This document shows positions 1 to 9,639 of a stretch of DNA of 52,364 nucleotides, one piece after another. A program made the position numbers and the translations under genes. The notes below the pieces were generated by a model. It was not told the DNA's origin. It searched no databases and saw only the letters and a list, made by a program, of their open reading frames with translations. Numbering within the stretch: position 1 is the stretch's first letter; the number at the start of each line of letters is the position of its first letter. The stretch lies in the NCBI GenBank assembly GCA_032718475.1, contig JAUCBJ010000142.1, forward strand, positions 1 to 52,364, given 5' to 3'. Origin of the DNA: Nemertoderma westbladi. Lineage: Eukaryota; Xenacoelomorpha; Nemertodermatida; Nemertodermatidae.

Positions 1-41
1 TTGGCAGGTTAAACTGCTAAAGGTCTTCAAAAGCGCGAACA
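1..41 (-). repeat. LTR terminus, inverted copy, cut by window edge
   Basis: Read on the minus strand from position 41 this begins TGTTCGCGC and continues with the same bases that open the LTRs at 4582 and 21162, up to the window edge. A short difference (TTTTGAAGACC instead of TTTTAGACC) shows it is a diverged copy. It faces away from the window, so the rest of that LTR lies outside. Confidence 0.75.
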
Positions 42-1119
42 GTAGTTTATGATCTTTTTTTAATTATTCACAATAATATTCACAAAGAGTCTATAAGAAG
101 CTTAATTAAAGTAGCATACAACAACATCAAAGTACAAAATCTTCCTATCTGTTGAACTTACCAGTATATGGAAAGCTCAACCTTCAGAATTTAATCATTG
201 TTATATTTATTAGGTATATGTAAAGTTTATCTGGGAGAATTGTTTCGTTAATCGATATTCTCCCTAACACTAATAATTCATTCCTGGTGACATCCACCAT
301 TGGTGTCTGTTGGACACATTTACGTTCGAATCCAAATTTCAAACGTCATATCTTGAATAGTAAGAGTTATTCTCCCCTTTTACGCAATCTTTTGTGTTTT
401 AATGGCTTATATTATATTATAATGTATAGGTTTTCAATATGTGCATTATGGGCGATTTAATGAAATAATCCTAATATATGAGCATTCGAAAGTCATATGA
501 AATCGATTTGCATCTGCGCGAGGGTATTTTATTGATTTGGTTTACTTTTTATGAATGTTTACATGTTTATAGCTGAGTAACTGGTATGAGGCTCATGCCT
601 CTGATGCGGCAGATCACTGCGATAGATAGATAGATAGATTTATTTATACATTATGTAAAAAACAATAACAAATACACCAAACAATGTACCGGTATAAAGG
701 TATTGTCCAACATAACAATATAGGAATACCCCTAAAGCTTTGCAGCTTATTTCCAAGGGGGTCCTTTATGTTACTTGGATACAAATACAATATTACACTA
801 CGCTAACCTAAAACCAATATAAAACGTAATTACACTATGTACATGTACAACTTTACCGAGAGCGTGACAATGCCCGACTCAACGATAAAGATGTAATGTA
901 CAGAACAATTTATTATAAAACGTAATTACAGTATAAATAGCAAATAATTAATAAACTAATAACTTACTGTAGGACAATTGTACCTATTTTTACATTGCGA
1001 GGCTTTACAGCGTTCACAGAGGAAATTTAATTAGCAGCGGCAGAATCAATTCCTGTACAGAAATCCTCGAAACAGAAAAAAGGCCCCACTGACTAACCAC
1101 AGAATTTGGAAATACCGAG
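42..1119. other. AT-rich DNA with a GATA microsatellite
   Basis: No coding region is recognisable here. A (GATA)n tract lies at 621-639 and leads into an AT-rich stretch (about 640-780) of the kind often found at LINE 3' ends, but I cannot assign a family. Confidence 0.5.
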
Positions 1120-1615
1120 AGGACCACACTTATACGGAATGAGAACTGGTTCAAAATGTCAAATCAGATCAGTATACGATGGTTCGACAACATTTGTGTC
1201 TACTGTTGACGGTGACACAGAACCATTTGAAGTGTTATGGGGCGTCCTCCAGGGAGACACACTTGCACCATTCTTGTTCATTATTGTGGTTGACTACGTT
1301 CTACGCATGTCCTTAGATCATCATAATGATGATGGGGTGATGATAACTCCACCTACTGGCTCCAGAAGTCGAGGAAATCCTGCCAAGTACCTAACTGATC
1401 TAGACTTTGCTGATGACTTAGGAGTACTCTCAGAATCACTAGAGGGAGCCCAACGGCTCCTCGGCTCATTAGAACAGGCTGCTTCTTGTGTTGGTTTTTT
1501 TGTCAACATCAAGAAGACCAAAATGTTGACAGTTGAATTCGACACTCTTTAGGAAATGTCTGACAATAAAAGCTAAGTTCTAAGGATGGAATCACGTGAC
1601 CTTCGAATGCATAAT
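1120..1615 (+). pseudogene. LINE reverse transcriptase fragment (palm domain)
   Basis: The open frame from about 1160 to 1552 encodes the palm of a non-LTR reverse transcriptase: a GVLQGDTLAPFLF block followed by the catalytic FADD motif. It is nearly identical in protein to the RT at 26330-26740 in this window, so both come from one LINE family. The match starts abruptly near 1150. It ends with a stop at 1552, short indels and an internal deletion before 1615, where the minisatellite follows. The methionine at 1106 is not a genuine start because upstream bases do not match the family. It is a dead fragment. Confidence 0.8.
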
Positions 1616-1650
1616 GGAATTATATAGGCTGAATTTAATGGGCTGACTAG

Positions 1651-2986
1651 ATGATCACCTACTTTGGGTGCCTCAATGGATCACCTACTTTGGGTGCCTC
1701 AATGGATCACCTACTTTGGGTGCCTCAATGGATCACCTACTTTGGGTGCCTCAATGGATCACCTACTTTGGGTGCCTCAATGGATCATCTACTTTGGGTG
1801 CCTCAATGGATCACCTACTTTGGGTGCCTCAATGGATCACCTACTTTGGGTGCCTCAATGGATCACCTACTTTGGATGCCTCAAAGGATCACCTACTTTG
1901 GGTGCCTCAATGGATCACCTACTTTGGGTGCCTCAATGGATCACCTACTTTGGGTGCCTCAATGGATCACCTACTTTGGATGCCTCAAAGGATCACCTAC
2001 TTTGGGTGCCTCAATGGATCACCTACTTTGGGTGCCTCAATGGATCACCTACTTTGGGTGCCTCAATGGATCACCTACTTTGGGTGCCTCAATGGATCAC
2101 CTACTTTGGGTGCCTCAATGGATCACCTACTTTGGGTGCCTCAATGGATCACCTACTTTGGGTGCCTCAATGGATCACCTACTTTGGGTGCCTCAATGGA
2201 TCACCTACTTTGGGTGCCTCAATGGATCACCTACTTTGGGTGCCTCAATGGATCACCTACTTTGGGTGCCTCAATGAATCACCTACTTTGGGTGCCTCAA
2301 TGGATCACCTACTTTGGGTGCCTCAATGGATCACCTACATTGGGTGCCTCAATGGATCACCTACTTTGGGTGCCTCAATGGATCACCTACTTTGGGTGCA
2401 TCAATGGATCACCTACTTTAGGTGCCTCAATGGATCACCTACTTTGGGTGCCTCAATGGATCACCTACTTTGGGTCCCTCAATGGATCACCTATTTTGGT
2501 TGCCTCAATGGATCACCTACTTTGGGTGCCTCAATGGATCACCTACTTTGGGTGCCTCAATGGATCACCTACTTTGGGTGCCTCAATGGATCACCTACTT
2601 TGGGTGCCTCAATGGATCACCTACTGTGGGTGCCTCAATGGATCACCTACTTTGGGTGCCTCAATGGATCACCTACTTTGGGTGCCTCAATGGATCACCT
2701 ACTTTGGGTGCCTCAATGGATCACCTACTTTGGGTGCCTCAATGGATCACCTACTTTGGGTGCCTCAATGGATCACCTACTTTGGGTGCCTCAATGGATC
2801 ACCTACTTTGGGTGCCTCAATGGATCACCTACTTTGGGTGCCTCAATGGATCACCTACTTTGGGTGCCTCAATGGATCACCTACTTTGGGTGCCTCAATG
2901 GATCACCTACTTTGGGTGCCTCAATGGATCACCTACTTTGGGTGCCTCAATGAGAATAATCACCTACTTTGGGTGCCTCAATGATC
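1651..2986. repeat. 26-bp minisatellite, about 51 copies
   Basis: The unit TGGATCACCTACTTTGGG + TGCCTCAA (26 bp) repeats head to tail with few substitutions. Twenty-six is not a multiple of three and the unit contains no stop in any forward frame, so all three plus frames stay open and give long but meaningless ORFs. A double variant (GGATGCCTCAAAGGATC) recurs near 1873 and 1979, four units apart, which suggests multi-unit duplication. The last unit is interrupted by GAGAATAA at about 2952. Confidence 0.97.
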
Positions 2987-3098
2987 ATAATTTTTTCATT
3001 TGTTTGTGTTTTTTAAAGGGCCTAGTGGCTAAGTACTAAACTTTGCGCGTTAATGTCCTAATTCCATGTTTTTTTGTAGTCTGTGTGATGTAACACGA
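2987..3098. other. Spacer between minisatellite and fold-back module A
   Basis: This is short AT-rich sequence with no feature that I can support. Confidence 0.4.
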
Positions 3099-3602
3099 AG
3101 TGGGGACTTCGCGCAGCACGAAGTTGGCAGAGCCTTAGCGAATTGACACTGTTAGGGGGTAGGTCAATTTATGCAAATAGTCACGTTGGCCCTCTAGCGG
3201 CAGACTGGAGAACTGCAGATGGATTCGCCTCCTTTGAAAGTCACAGCTAATGGTCTAATACATATCTGCCAAGTTTCAGCTTAAACGGATTAAAAGCAAA
3301 GAAATGGGAGGGCATTTAATGTTTAGACATGTGGCCCTCTAGCGGGAGACCATTGCACTGATGGTGTCTGAAAGTCTCTCAAAAATCTCAACTTTTGCTC
3401 ATATTGATACCTACAAATTTTCAACTTGGCAGCTTTAAATCCGACAAAGTTATTAGCATGTCAAAATCGTAACGACGACGACGACGACAACGACGACGAC
3501 GACGACGACGACAACGACGACGACAACTATTTGCATAAATTGACCCACCCCCTAACAGTGTCAATTCGCTAAGGCTCCGCCAACTTCGTGGCTCGCCCCA
3601 CA
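3099..3602. repeat. Fold-back/MITE-like module A
   Basis: The left end (GTGGGGACTTCGCGCAGC at 3100) is followed by about 60 bp that are complementary to 3526-3600. The right end, read inward, is GTGGGGCGAGCCACG. The body contains repeated phrases about GCCCTCTAGCGG (3190, 3333). Next to the right stem is a (CGA)n tract at 3471-3535. The ends match modules at 28678 and 48653 and the ends of the unit at 46957-50340, so this is a dispersed family. There is no transposase, so it would be non-autonomous. Confidence 0.75.
3471..3535. repeat. (CGA)n microsatellite
   Basis: ACGACGACG runs with occasional AAC sit immediately inside the right stem of module A. The other two modules of the family carry a GAC-type microsatellite in the same place. 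Confidence 0.9.
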
Positions 3603-4581
3603 ATCTAATGTTAACCTCTTTTTAGTTTAATATATTAAGAATTAATTCACAAGATTTTCAGATAATAATGGGTGACAGGGAGATGTTGTTGGTAAGCCAG
3701 TACAGTATTCTTAATGCACCTGAAATGCAGCATATAGAATGCAGCATGCTGAATATATATAGATTGAAATATTGTTTCCCCATTATTTCATTTTTCAAAA
3801 GTAAAAAAATATATTATGATTTTAAAGAAATATTTACCAGAATTTTAATTTAAATAGGAATTTTATTTACTTAAATTGCCCGCGGAAATGAGGCAAGTCA
3901 AAATATTGCTGTTTAGTAAAACTGATATAAAATGACGATTCCATTATAGTATGCTCCTTCCTGTAAGATAAATAAATCCTTAAGCACATCACATCCACTG
4001 CATGCACTGCCTAAGTGGTTGACAGGAAATCAATTAGGTGCTGTACATATAAAACTCGACCATTCACTCACTCACTCACTCACCACTCACTCCATGCATG
4101 ATTATTATGATGTCAGTTTAATTAATAGGCAATACATTAATTTGATTGGGACAAACCAAACGCAAAAATAAATCTGTGATAAATCTTAATTGAATGATTT
4201 CTGATAAATACGATAAATAGTGAAGGAATAATTTGTTTTATTCAAATTCATGATGATTTACATGGTCAATTATATTTCATTTTAAGATGATACTGAAGGT
4301 AGTGTATAAATCCATCTTTCACTCAGATGAATTATCTAGCTATGATGTCAATATTAAGATTATAAAAAAACATATGAAATTAGAAATGCACGGAGCTAGT
4401 ATTGCTAGCGATGCTTAATATGTTTATTTTGGAACTGCAAAAGCGGTGGTTTCTAGGGCGTCACAAGGTCTAGATCGATTAGTCAATTTCACAACATTGA
4501 TCACTGCAAATTAATAAAGATCAATATGACTGTAAACCGAGGGTCGAGATCGTTAACATGATTATTTAAATTGAACTCCCC
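3603..4581. other. AT-rich DNA, no gene seen
   Basis: There is no ORF with recognisable content. A (CACT)n tract lies at about 4062-4092. This is the left flank of the BEL/Pao insertion. Confidence 0.5.
4577..4581. repeat. Possible target-site duplication, left copy
   Basis: The five bases before the left LTR are TCCCC, and the five after the right LTR (22381-22385) are TCCCT. BEL/Pao elements usually duplicate 4-6 bp. One mismatch in five makes this only suggestive. Confidence 0.35.
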
Positions 4582-5811
4582 TGTTCGCGCTTTTAGACCT
4601 TTAGCAGTTTAACCTGCCAAATTTGGATGTCTTCTAGATAATAAATCGACTTTAGCCTATGACGAGTATTTGATACACTACATTAGCCGAAGCCAGTCTA
4701 TGCGCGACCATTCACCCGCTGGATATACCCGGGAGACTGGATTCGGAAGCCTAATCTTATTGCGGTGTAGGCCTACTGTATTATTCGACTGATCGTAATA
4801 TATAATCTCTGACAAATATTATTCACTTTCGGGAAATATTAACAGTTCCTTTAGGACGTGGCGCTCTAAATATGTAAACAGAGTTATGACTTAAACTAGA
4901 CACAACGGGATGGCTATAGATTCACGTATATGGCGCATTCTTTAGGAGATGCTTTGTTATCAGTCACAATCATACACAATACTGCACAATGCTGCACACC
5001 GATCTGCCGACCTTCACTAATTTTAGTCACATATAAAGAGAACAACAACCAATACATGTAGTGCCTATGAAATATCATTAGATTCACTTCAAAACCACTT
5101 TAATGTAAGTCGCAATCGTTATATGTAACCGGTCTCTCTTACCTTCAGTATATCAAGAAGATTGAGGGTTTTGTAATTATTTATCGATATTCCAAATATA
5201 ATAATATTCCATCAACTGATATAATGAATAACCGACAGTAAATAGCAGTAAAAATGCGGTGTTTGTAGTTGACAATATGATTAGGTGAGTGAGATAACAG
5301 ATATACGTTTCTATGATTAAGCCTACTAATGTTGGGCTAAAGCTTTAAAATACAGTAATTCCAAAGCCGGTCTTCTAGGCTCGGAAAAAACCAACACAAC
5401 TGATCCCTCTGGGCTGTTGTAGGTATCTTTCAACACAAAGAGAAACAGCTCTCATTGGCCGAGTTCCAGATTCTGTAGGTTCCACGAATGTCTAAATGCC
5501 GAACTATTCGGGTTTTTGCAGCCCATATTCAACACAAGGCGAAATCGCTCTGATTGGTGGATCATTGTTCTGATTGGTTGATCGAACAGAACAAAGAGAC
5601 TATAGGCGTACAGCAAATCGGTTGGTAGATTGCGTCATTTGAGTTAGGTAGTTTAGAGTATTTGAGCGCATTGTGGGAAAACTGGCTTTTTATGTCCGCT
5701 AAAGCACACATGCAGACACAGCGGATAAATCGCTAGTTATGTCCTCTAAAAACACCTTACACAGTACATTGCGGAGAAAAGGGCCAGTTATATCCCGCAA
5801 AAGCTTTTACA
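4582..5811 (-). repeat. 3' LTR of the BEL/Pao element
   Basis: This 1230-bp sequence is repeated in direct orientation at 21162-22380. The two differ by a 10-bp indel (near 4971), a 1-bp indel near the outer end and a handful of substitutions, giving roughly 99% identity by eye. Plus-strand ends are TGTTCGCGC and GCTTTTACA, the TG...CA expected of LTRs. Tails of further copies occur at 1-41 and 52308. Confidence 0.93.
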
Positions 5812-5819
5812 CCGCTCCC
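5812..5819 (-). promoter_or_regulatory. Possible polypurine tract
   Basis: On the minus strand GGGAGCGG lies immediately upstream of the 3' LTR, where the primer for plus-strand DNA synthesis of LTR elements sits. It is short and I have only position and purine content to go on. Confidence 0.4.
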
Positions 5820-5889
5820 AGAAAATGGGATTTAATTCTATAAAATATAAAAAATCACAGTTTCTAAAATATAAAAATACTCTAAACAG

Positions 5890-6141
5890 CTAGTCTTTCT
5901 TGCGCGGACGGCGTTTACGCAGTTCTTTGAGGCTAGCAAGAGTCCTTTTCTCTTTGGGACGAGGCACTTTACTAGGAGGGCTGTAACTCCTGGGTGAAGG
6001 GTGCAATACAATTGCATCAGAAGGTTTAGGGTTACGGTCGATGTCTCGTCCATTTCGATATGCTTCTCCTCGAGCTGATTTTCCTCCGCTTATCGTTGGA
6101 TGCGTTCGTCCAAAACTCTTGCAGAGAATAGGGTCGTCCAA
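5890..6141 (-). CDS. Small very basic ORF next to the 3' LTR, unrecognised
   Basis: This ORF of about 83 residues is the last of the cluster between the nested repeat unit and the 3' LTR. No ATG is found; the frame is open upstream to about 6186, so the start is unknown. It may be a 3' exon, a frameshifted tail or decayed. The C-terminal half is rich in Arg, Lys, Ser and Pro and ends KRRPRKKD, as in nucleic-acid-binding tails of Gag-like or nuclear proteins. That is an impression from composition, not a family match. No membrane segment or catalytic motif is visible. It stops 78 bp before the 3' LTR. Confidence 0.35.
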   Translation of the reverse strand: MDDPILCKSFGRTHPTISGGKSARGEAYRNGRDIDRNPKPSDAIVLHPSPRSYSPPSKVPRPKEKRTLASLKELRKRRPRKKD

Positions 6142-6335
6142 GTTCGATATCTTCTTAGAGATTCTGAATTTCCTGATCGAACTGAGATAAAATTAATTCG
6201 TTTACCGCTTGGACTTGCTGCTGCAATTTACGTTTCTCTAAACAATTGTAGGTTCATTTTCCGATCTTTTGACGAATAGTGTCCAACGCGTTTCGTACAA
6301 CTCTTTCCTCCGCCTCGGTGACAGGTTGTATCAGG

Positions 6336-6764
6336 TTAAACAGGGACAATGATACGGTTGAATGGCGATATTAGCTGTCCGCGTCCCAATCCGACTAAGT
6401 AAGATGGGTGAATATTTAGGGAGTCCACAACCGGAGCGCCACCGACTAACTGTTCGGGTAACACTAGATCTTTGAACAGTGAGTACAGTTCGGGAGGATC
6501 CGTGATACTATTAGGATCAAGAGTCTGAGGTCTAACTAGGGAATGAGGAGGTCTGACCGAGTATTCCGGAACTCTGATCATAGGTTTATTTAAGGATCGT
6601 TTGAATCGAGCGAGCGTAGGTGATACATCGAACAAGTTTCGCTCGAAACTCCCGTAAATATAGCGAGTAAAACCGTGTTTAAAGCAACGTCTCCGCGGAT
6701 GTTTATGTCTTTCCGTTTGTTGGTTGGGTCTTGGGCATTCATCGCAATAATACCAAAGACGCAC
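6336..6764 (-). CDS. ORF with CxxC start and ELYSLFKDL segment, unrecognised
   Basis: About 142 residues. The nominal first codon is GTG and the frame is open only slightly further upstream with no ATG, so it probably continues from another frame or exon. Near the N-terminus are a CDEC pair, a His/Arg-rich stretch (TERHKHPRRRC) and a further Cys-His; together they could bind zinc, but the spacing fits no family I know. The middle (PEYSVRPPHSLVRPQTL) is proline-rich, and the C-terminal part contains ELYSLFKDLVLPEQLVG. It follows the 6802-6984 ORF by only 37 bp. The two are likely parts of one coding unit broken by a frameshift or joined by splicing. Confidence 0.35.
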   Translation of the reverse strand: MRLWYYCDECPRPNQQTERHKHPRRRCFKHGFTRYIYGSFERNLFDVSPTLARFKRSLNKPMIRVPEYSVRPPHSLVRPQTLDPNSITDPPELYSLFKDLVLPEQLVGGAPVVDSLNIHPSYLVGLGRGQLISPFNRIIVPV

Positions 6765-6801
6765 GTATTGTAGGGGAAACGCGGGTGATGTTTATTCGGT
6801 G

Positions 6802-6984
6802 TTACAACGTTTCTCTCAAGAATTCCAAATATACATTAGAGTTACTGCGTTTATCCGGTTCTTTAACGTCTTCTCTTTCGAGTCGATTTCGAATAGAATT
6901 TTCACATTCGATTTTCAGTTTATCGTTCCGACTCCGCTGGGTAGGATACTCAAAACAGTACCATTTCCCTTTCGGTGTCGACAT
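6802..6984 (-). CDS. Charged ORF overlapping the upstream ORF, unrecognised
   Basis: About 60 residues from an ATG that overlaps the end of the 6950-7249 ORF in another frame. It begins MSTPKGKWYCFEYP and is rich in Arg, Lys, Glu and Asn (RNRLEREDVKEPDKRS), so it may be helical. The overlap of the two frames at a run of A and G (about 6960-6980) could be an indel in a once continuous frame or a programmed shift. No homologue comes to mind. Low GC bias and absence of internal stops over 183 bp are weak evidence on their own. The context of four consecutive minus-strand ORFs adds some. Confidence 0.3.
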   Translation of the reverse strand: MSTPKGKWYCFEYPTQRSRNDKLKIECENSIRNRLEREDVKEPDKRSNSNVYLEFLRETL

Positions 6985-7249
6985 CGTCCGTATCGTGTAA
7001 ATCGATAGAATGACTAGTAGTTAAGAAGTCCATATACATACCATTACGATGCGTATAGCGAGCGGTGAATTTTCTATAGTCCAATTCACGCATAAGTTGC
7101 TCCTGGGACATTGGCGGTTCGATATAACGACCATCGTCCTCCGTAGTAGTTGGACCAGCGTCGCCGCGTATCAAGCTATCAACAAACGCTTGTAAAGGTA
7201 GAGTATATCGCTCCCTGATACCAAGATCATCTTCTATCAACTCAGTCAT
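6950..7249 (-). CDS. Acidic ORF opening the 3' ORF cluster, unrecognised
   Basis: About 99 residues starting at an ATG (MTELIEDDLGIRERY). The N-terminal third is acidic. The middle carries EPPMSQEQLMRELDYRKF, which reads like an amphipathic helix, and the end is Asp/Thr-rich. A TATA-like TATAAAC lies about 40 bp upstream on the same strand (7283-7292) after a GC-richer tract, so this could be the 5' end of a transcription unit running toward the 3' LTR. No family is recognised. It lies inside the LTR element downstream of the protease remnant, where some LTR elements carry an extra gene. It has no signal peptide or transmembrane segment, so nothing suggests an envelope protein. Confidence 0.35.
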   Translation of the reverse strand: MTELIEDDLGIRERYTLPLQAFVDSLIRGDAGPTTTEDDGRYIEPPMSQEQLMRELDYRKFTARYTHRNGMYMDFLTTSHSIDLHDTDDVDTEREMVLF

Positions 7250-7674
7250 ATCTGCTATATGAGTTTATCAATATTATAATGAGTTTATATTTAGGCTAGC
7301 GGGCGTCGCTGCCTACCCCTCTCGGCCCCCGGACAGCGCAAGATCCTCAGCGCTGGTGTACTTTCGCCGATGTGCCTATCGCCAACGTCGTAGCTGCACA
7401 ACGACCACAACAACCAGCGCGAGTCACTCCACCGTCCGTCCCAAAGGCTTAGATTTACTTCAGGTTCTTACTGGAGAGTTAGGGCTACTTTCACAATTGC
7501 GACTCGCTACTGTAAACACACTTTAGTAGTAACATTCACCTATAAACGTACAAATTCCACATAACTGTCACAAATCGCACACATTCGGGCCATTTGTCCG
7601 TTAGTCAGTGCCTTCCAGAATGCCACGTTATTATTGGGTATCCTGGGATACTAGCAGTGTGCTATTTATTCCTT
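7250..7674. other. Interval upstream of the minus-strand ORF cluster
   Basis: This stretch holds no ORF. The part at 7300-7450 is clearly more GC-rich than its surroundings (many CG dinucleotides), and a TATA-like motif lies at 7283-7292 on the minus strand. A promoter role is conjecture. Confidence 0.3.
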
Positions 7675-9073
7675 ATAGTCTACCTGCCAACTCCCGAAAA
7701 TTAAGTTTAGATGGCATTTTTTGTTAATGGTTGGCATCCACATGATTTTTGTACTTCAAGACATGGCGAATCCAGCTAGGCCGGATGCCACCTCTGCATT
7801 TTTGATTTAATGCCTTTTTTTGGGCTTCAAAGTTTTTTGCTCAAAAATGTTTTTTTCAAGTTTAGGATACAAGTTCATGGTGAATGCTAGTGAATCTCGT
7901 TTCATTACCAGTGTATAAATCTAAAGTTAATAAAAATGCATCAATCTTGTCCTGAAACTGTTATAAACACTTTGGTAAAGAAGAAAATTTCCGAAATTTC
8001 CGAAATTCCCTTGCAGTCCGCCAACCCGGCCCTAGTAACCGCCTTAGCAACAGATTTATGAAATTTAAATTGTCAATTTCTTTGTCTCACCTTTCCTTTT
8101 CCTGAGAAAATCAACAAACAGTTTTAAAAATCAAAAAACCCATCACACAACTTAATAACATCTTGGGAACACATCAAGGGCAATATAAAATCAAATAGCG
8201 TCTAATGTCGCAGACACAGGCCCATTATTTAGACCAGAGTAATTTACACAAGTATCAAAATATTAAGTTTAAGTGGAGAATTCGTGTACCTTTACTCAAC
8301 TATTTGCTTCCATATTTGTAATTATTTGAAAATATCACTACAGCTAAGAAGCATGGTGATACTTCCCGTCATATTGTACACATTCGGGTGACATTTACAG
8401 TCCACGTTACCATAGCAACAGACCAAATAAGACAATTTAACAAGAATTTAATTTACAGTATAACTATAATGCAGTATTCCCTAGGCCTACCTTACCAGAG
8501 TTTTGAGAGATTAAATGTAACACACGTCGCATAGCTAAAACCTTCGACTGTTAGTCAACATCATATCGTGACTTGGGGGGGTATTGTTTAATACAAATAT
8601 GAATTTTAAAGATCTCAGGCGTTTATCGAGACATATAGTTAATAATTAACTCACTCTAAATTCTGCTAAGATATTAGTTTTGGAACAGTCGGGTGCATCA
8701 CACTATGCACCGTCGAGACAGGGGAGGGGGGGGGGGGGGGGGCAATCCCATTTCGGCGAATTAATATTTTGTATCAATGTTAAATTATCAATTTAAGGAA
8801 AGGAGCAGTTTACAGTGGCACGTTATTCGGCACAAAACAATAAACGAATATCAACAGAACAGATAGAAGTTTAATTTTTGAGAGTAATCAGGTGTTATTT
8901 GCGTCGATTTTCACCCTGGAGAGGGATCAATTTTGATTGCGTCGAAACTATCACTTTCATTTGCCTATTATTATTATGAATTGATGGAAATGGATGGTGA
9001 CGAACATATTGCCACTCTTAAAGGTAAACTTCCCGAATGTGATTTGTGAAGAGACTTGCATAGTATGTGGAAC
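7675..9073 (+). repeat. Left arm of the long inverted repeat
   Basis: It pairs with 11334-12750. Matching blocks run its whole length, including the stretch at 8040-8260 against 12190-12400 and the coding-like inner end near 8985-9073. It contains a run of 16 or more G at 8726-8742 that is only a few C in the other arm. Confidence 0.85.
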
Positions 9074-9335
9074 AAGAAGAAGTGTGCAGAAAGATGAAGT
9101 GGAAAATTTCTACCACAATCTACATGCATCTACTGATGGAGTGGATCAGCATGCATTCTTAATTTGCCTGGGTGACTTTAATGCAAGTCTACATCACTCA
9201 TCTACATCTCATACTGGACCAAGTGGTCACACGTCCCAGATATACCATATTCTGTTTCGTGGGAAATACAGGAGCTCTATTCTGTACAAGACTGAAGTAT
9301 ATTTGCACTTCGACCCTTATCCAGCTATTACCTAG
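8994..9335 (+). pseudogene. LINE endonuclease fragment
   Basis: The frame contains ENFYHNLH and then LGDFNASL, which resembles the GDFN motif of the apurinic-type endonuclease that precedes the RT in many non-LTR retrotransposons. The remainder up to 9335 does not match well and a stop follows. The N-terminal half of the domain is missing or frameshifted, as a TGA occurs at about 9047 in the frame matching the right arm. It belongs with the RT fragment at 9640-11222. Confidence 0.6.
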
Positions 9336-9639
9336 TATTGTGGCCTAGGTAAGACTTAGTCTCCACGCAGAATGATTCCCGCCGACTAGGGCACACGAAG
9401 ACAGACAATGCTAAAGGAGCTTATCAATAAGTAGGGCCGAGGTTGATGCCATTAACGCTGATGATAGAAGGCAATCAGCTCAGGCATAGCAATCAGTAAA
9501 CCTGCTCACTGGGAGGAAAAGCCAACCAACCACCAAGGTTAATGCTGAATTGAATGAACTCCTCAATAATGGTTGAAAGGCCTACTTGAGAAGCAGCTTC
9601 CAAACATAACAGGGTATTGCCTGATAACTTTGAGGTACA

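Noticed and set aside
1651-3039. ORFs of 208-438 codons with DHLLWVPQ-type repeats
   Set aside because: Three parallel frames of the 26-bp minisatellite; no start context, no non-repeat domain.
3421-3603. Arg-rich minus-strand ORF
   Set aside because: It is the (CGA)n tract of module A read as protein.
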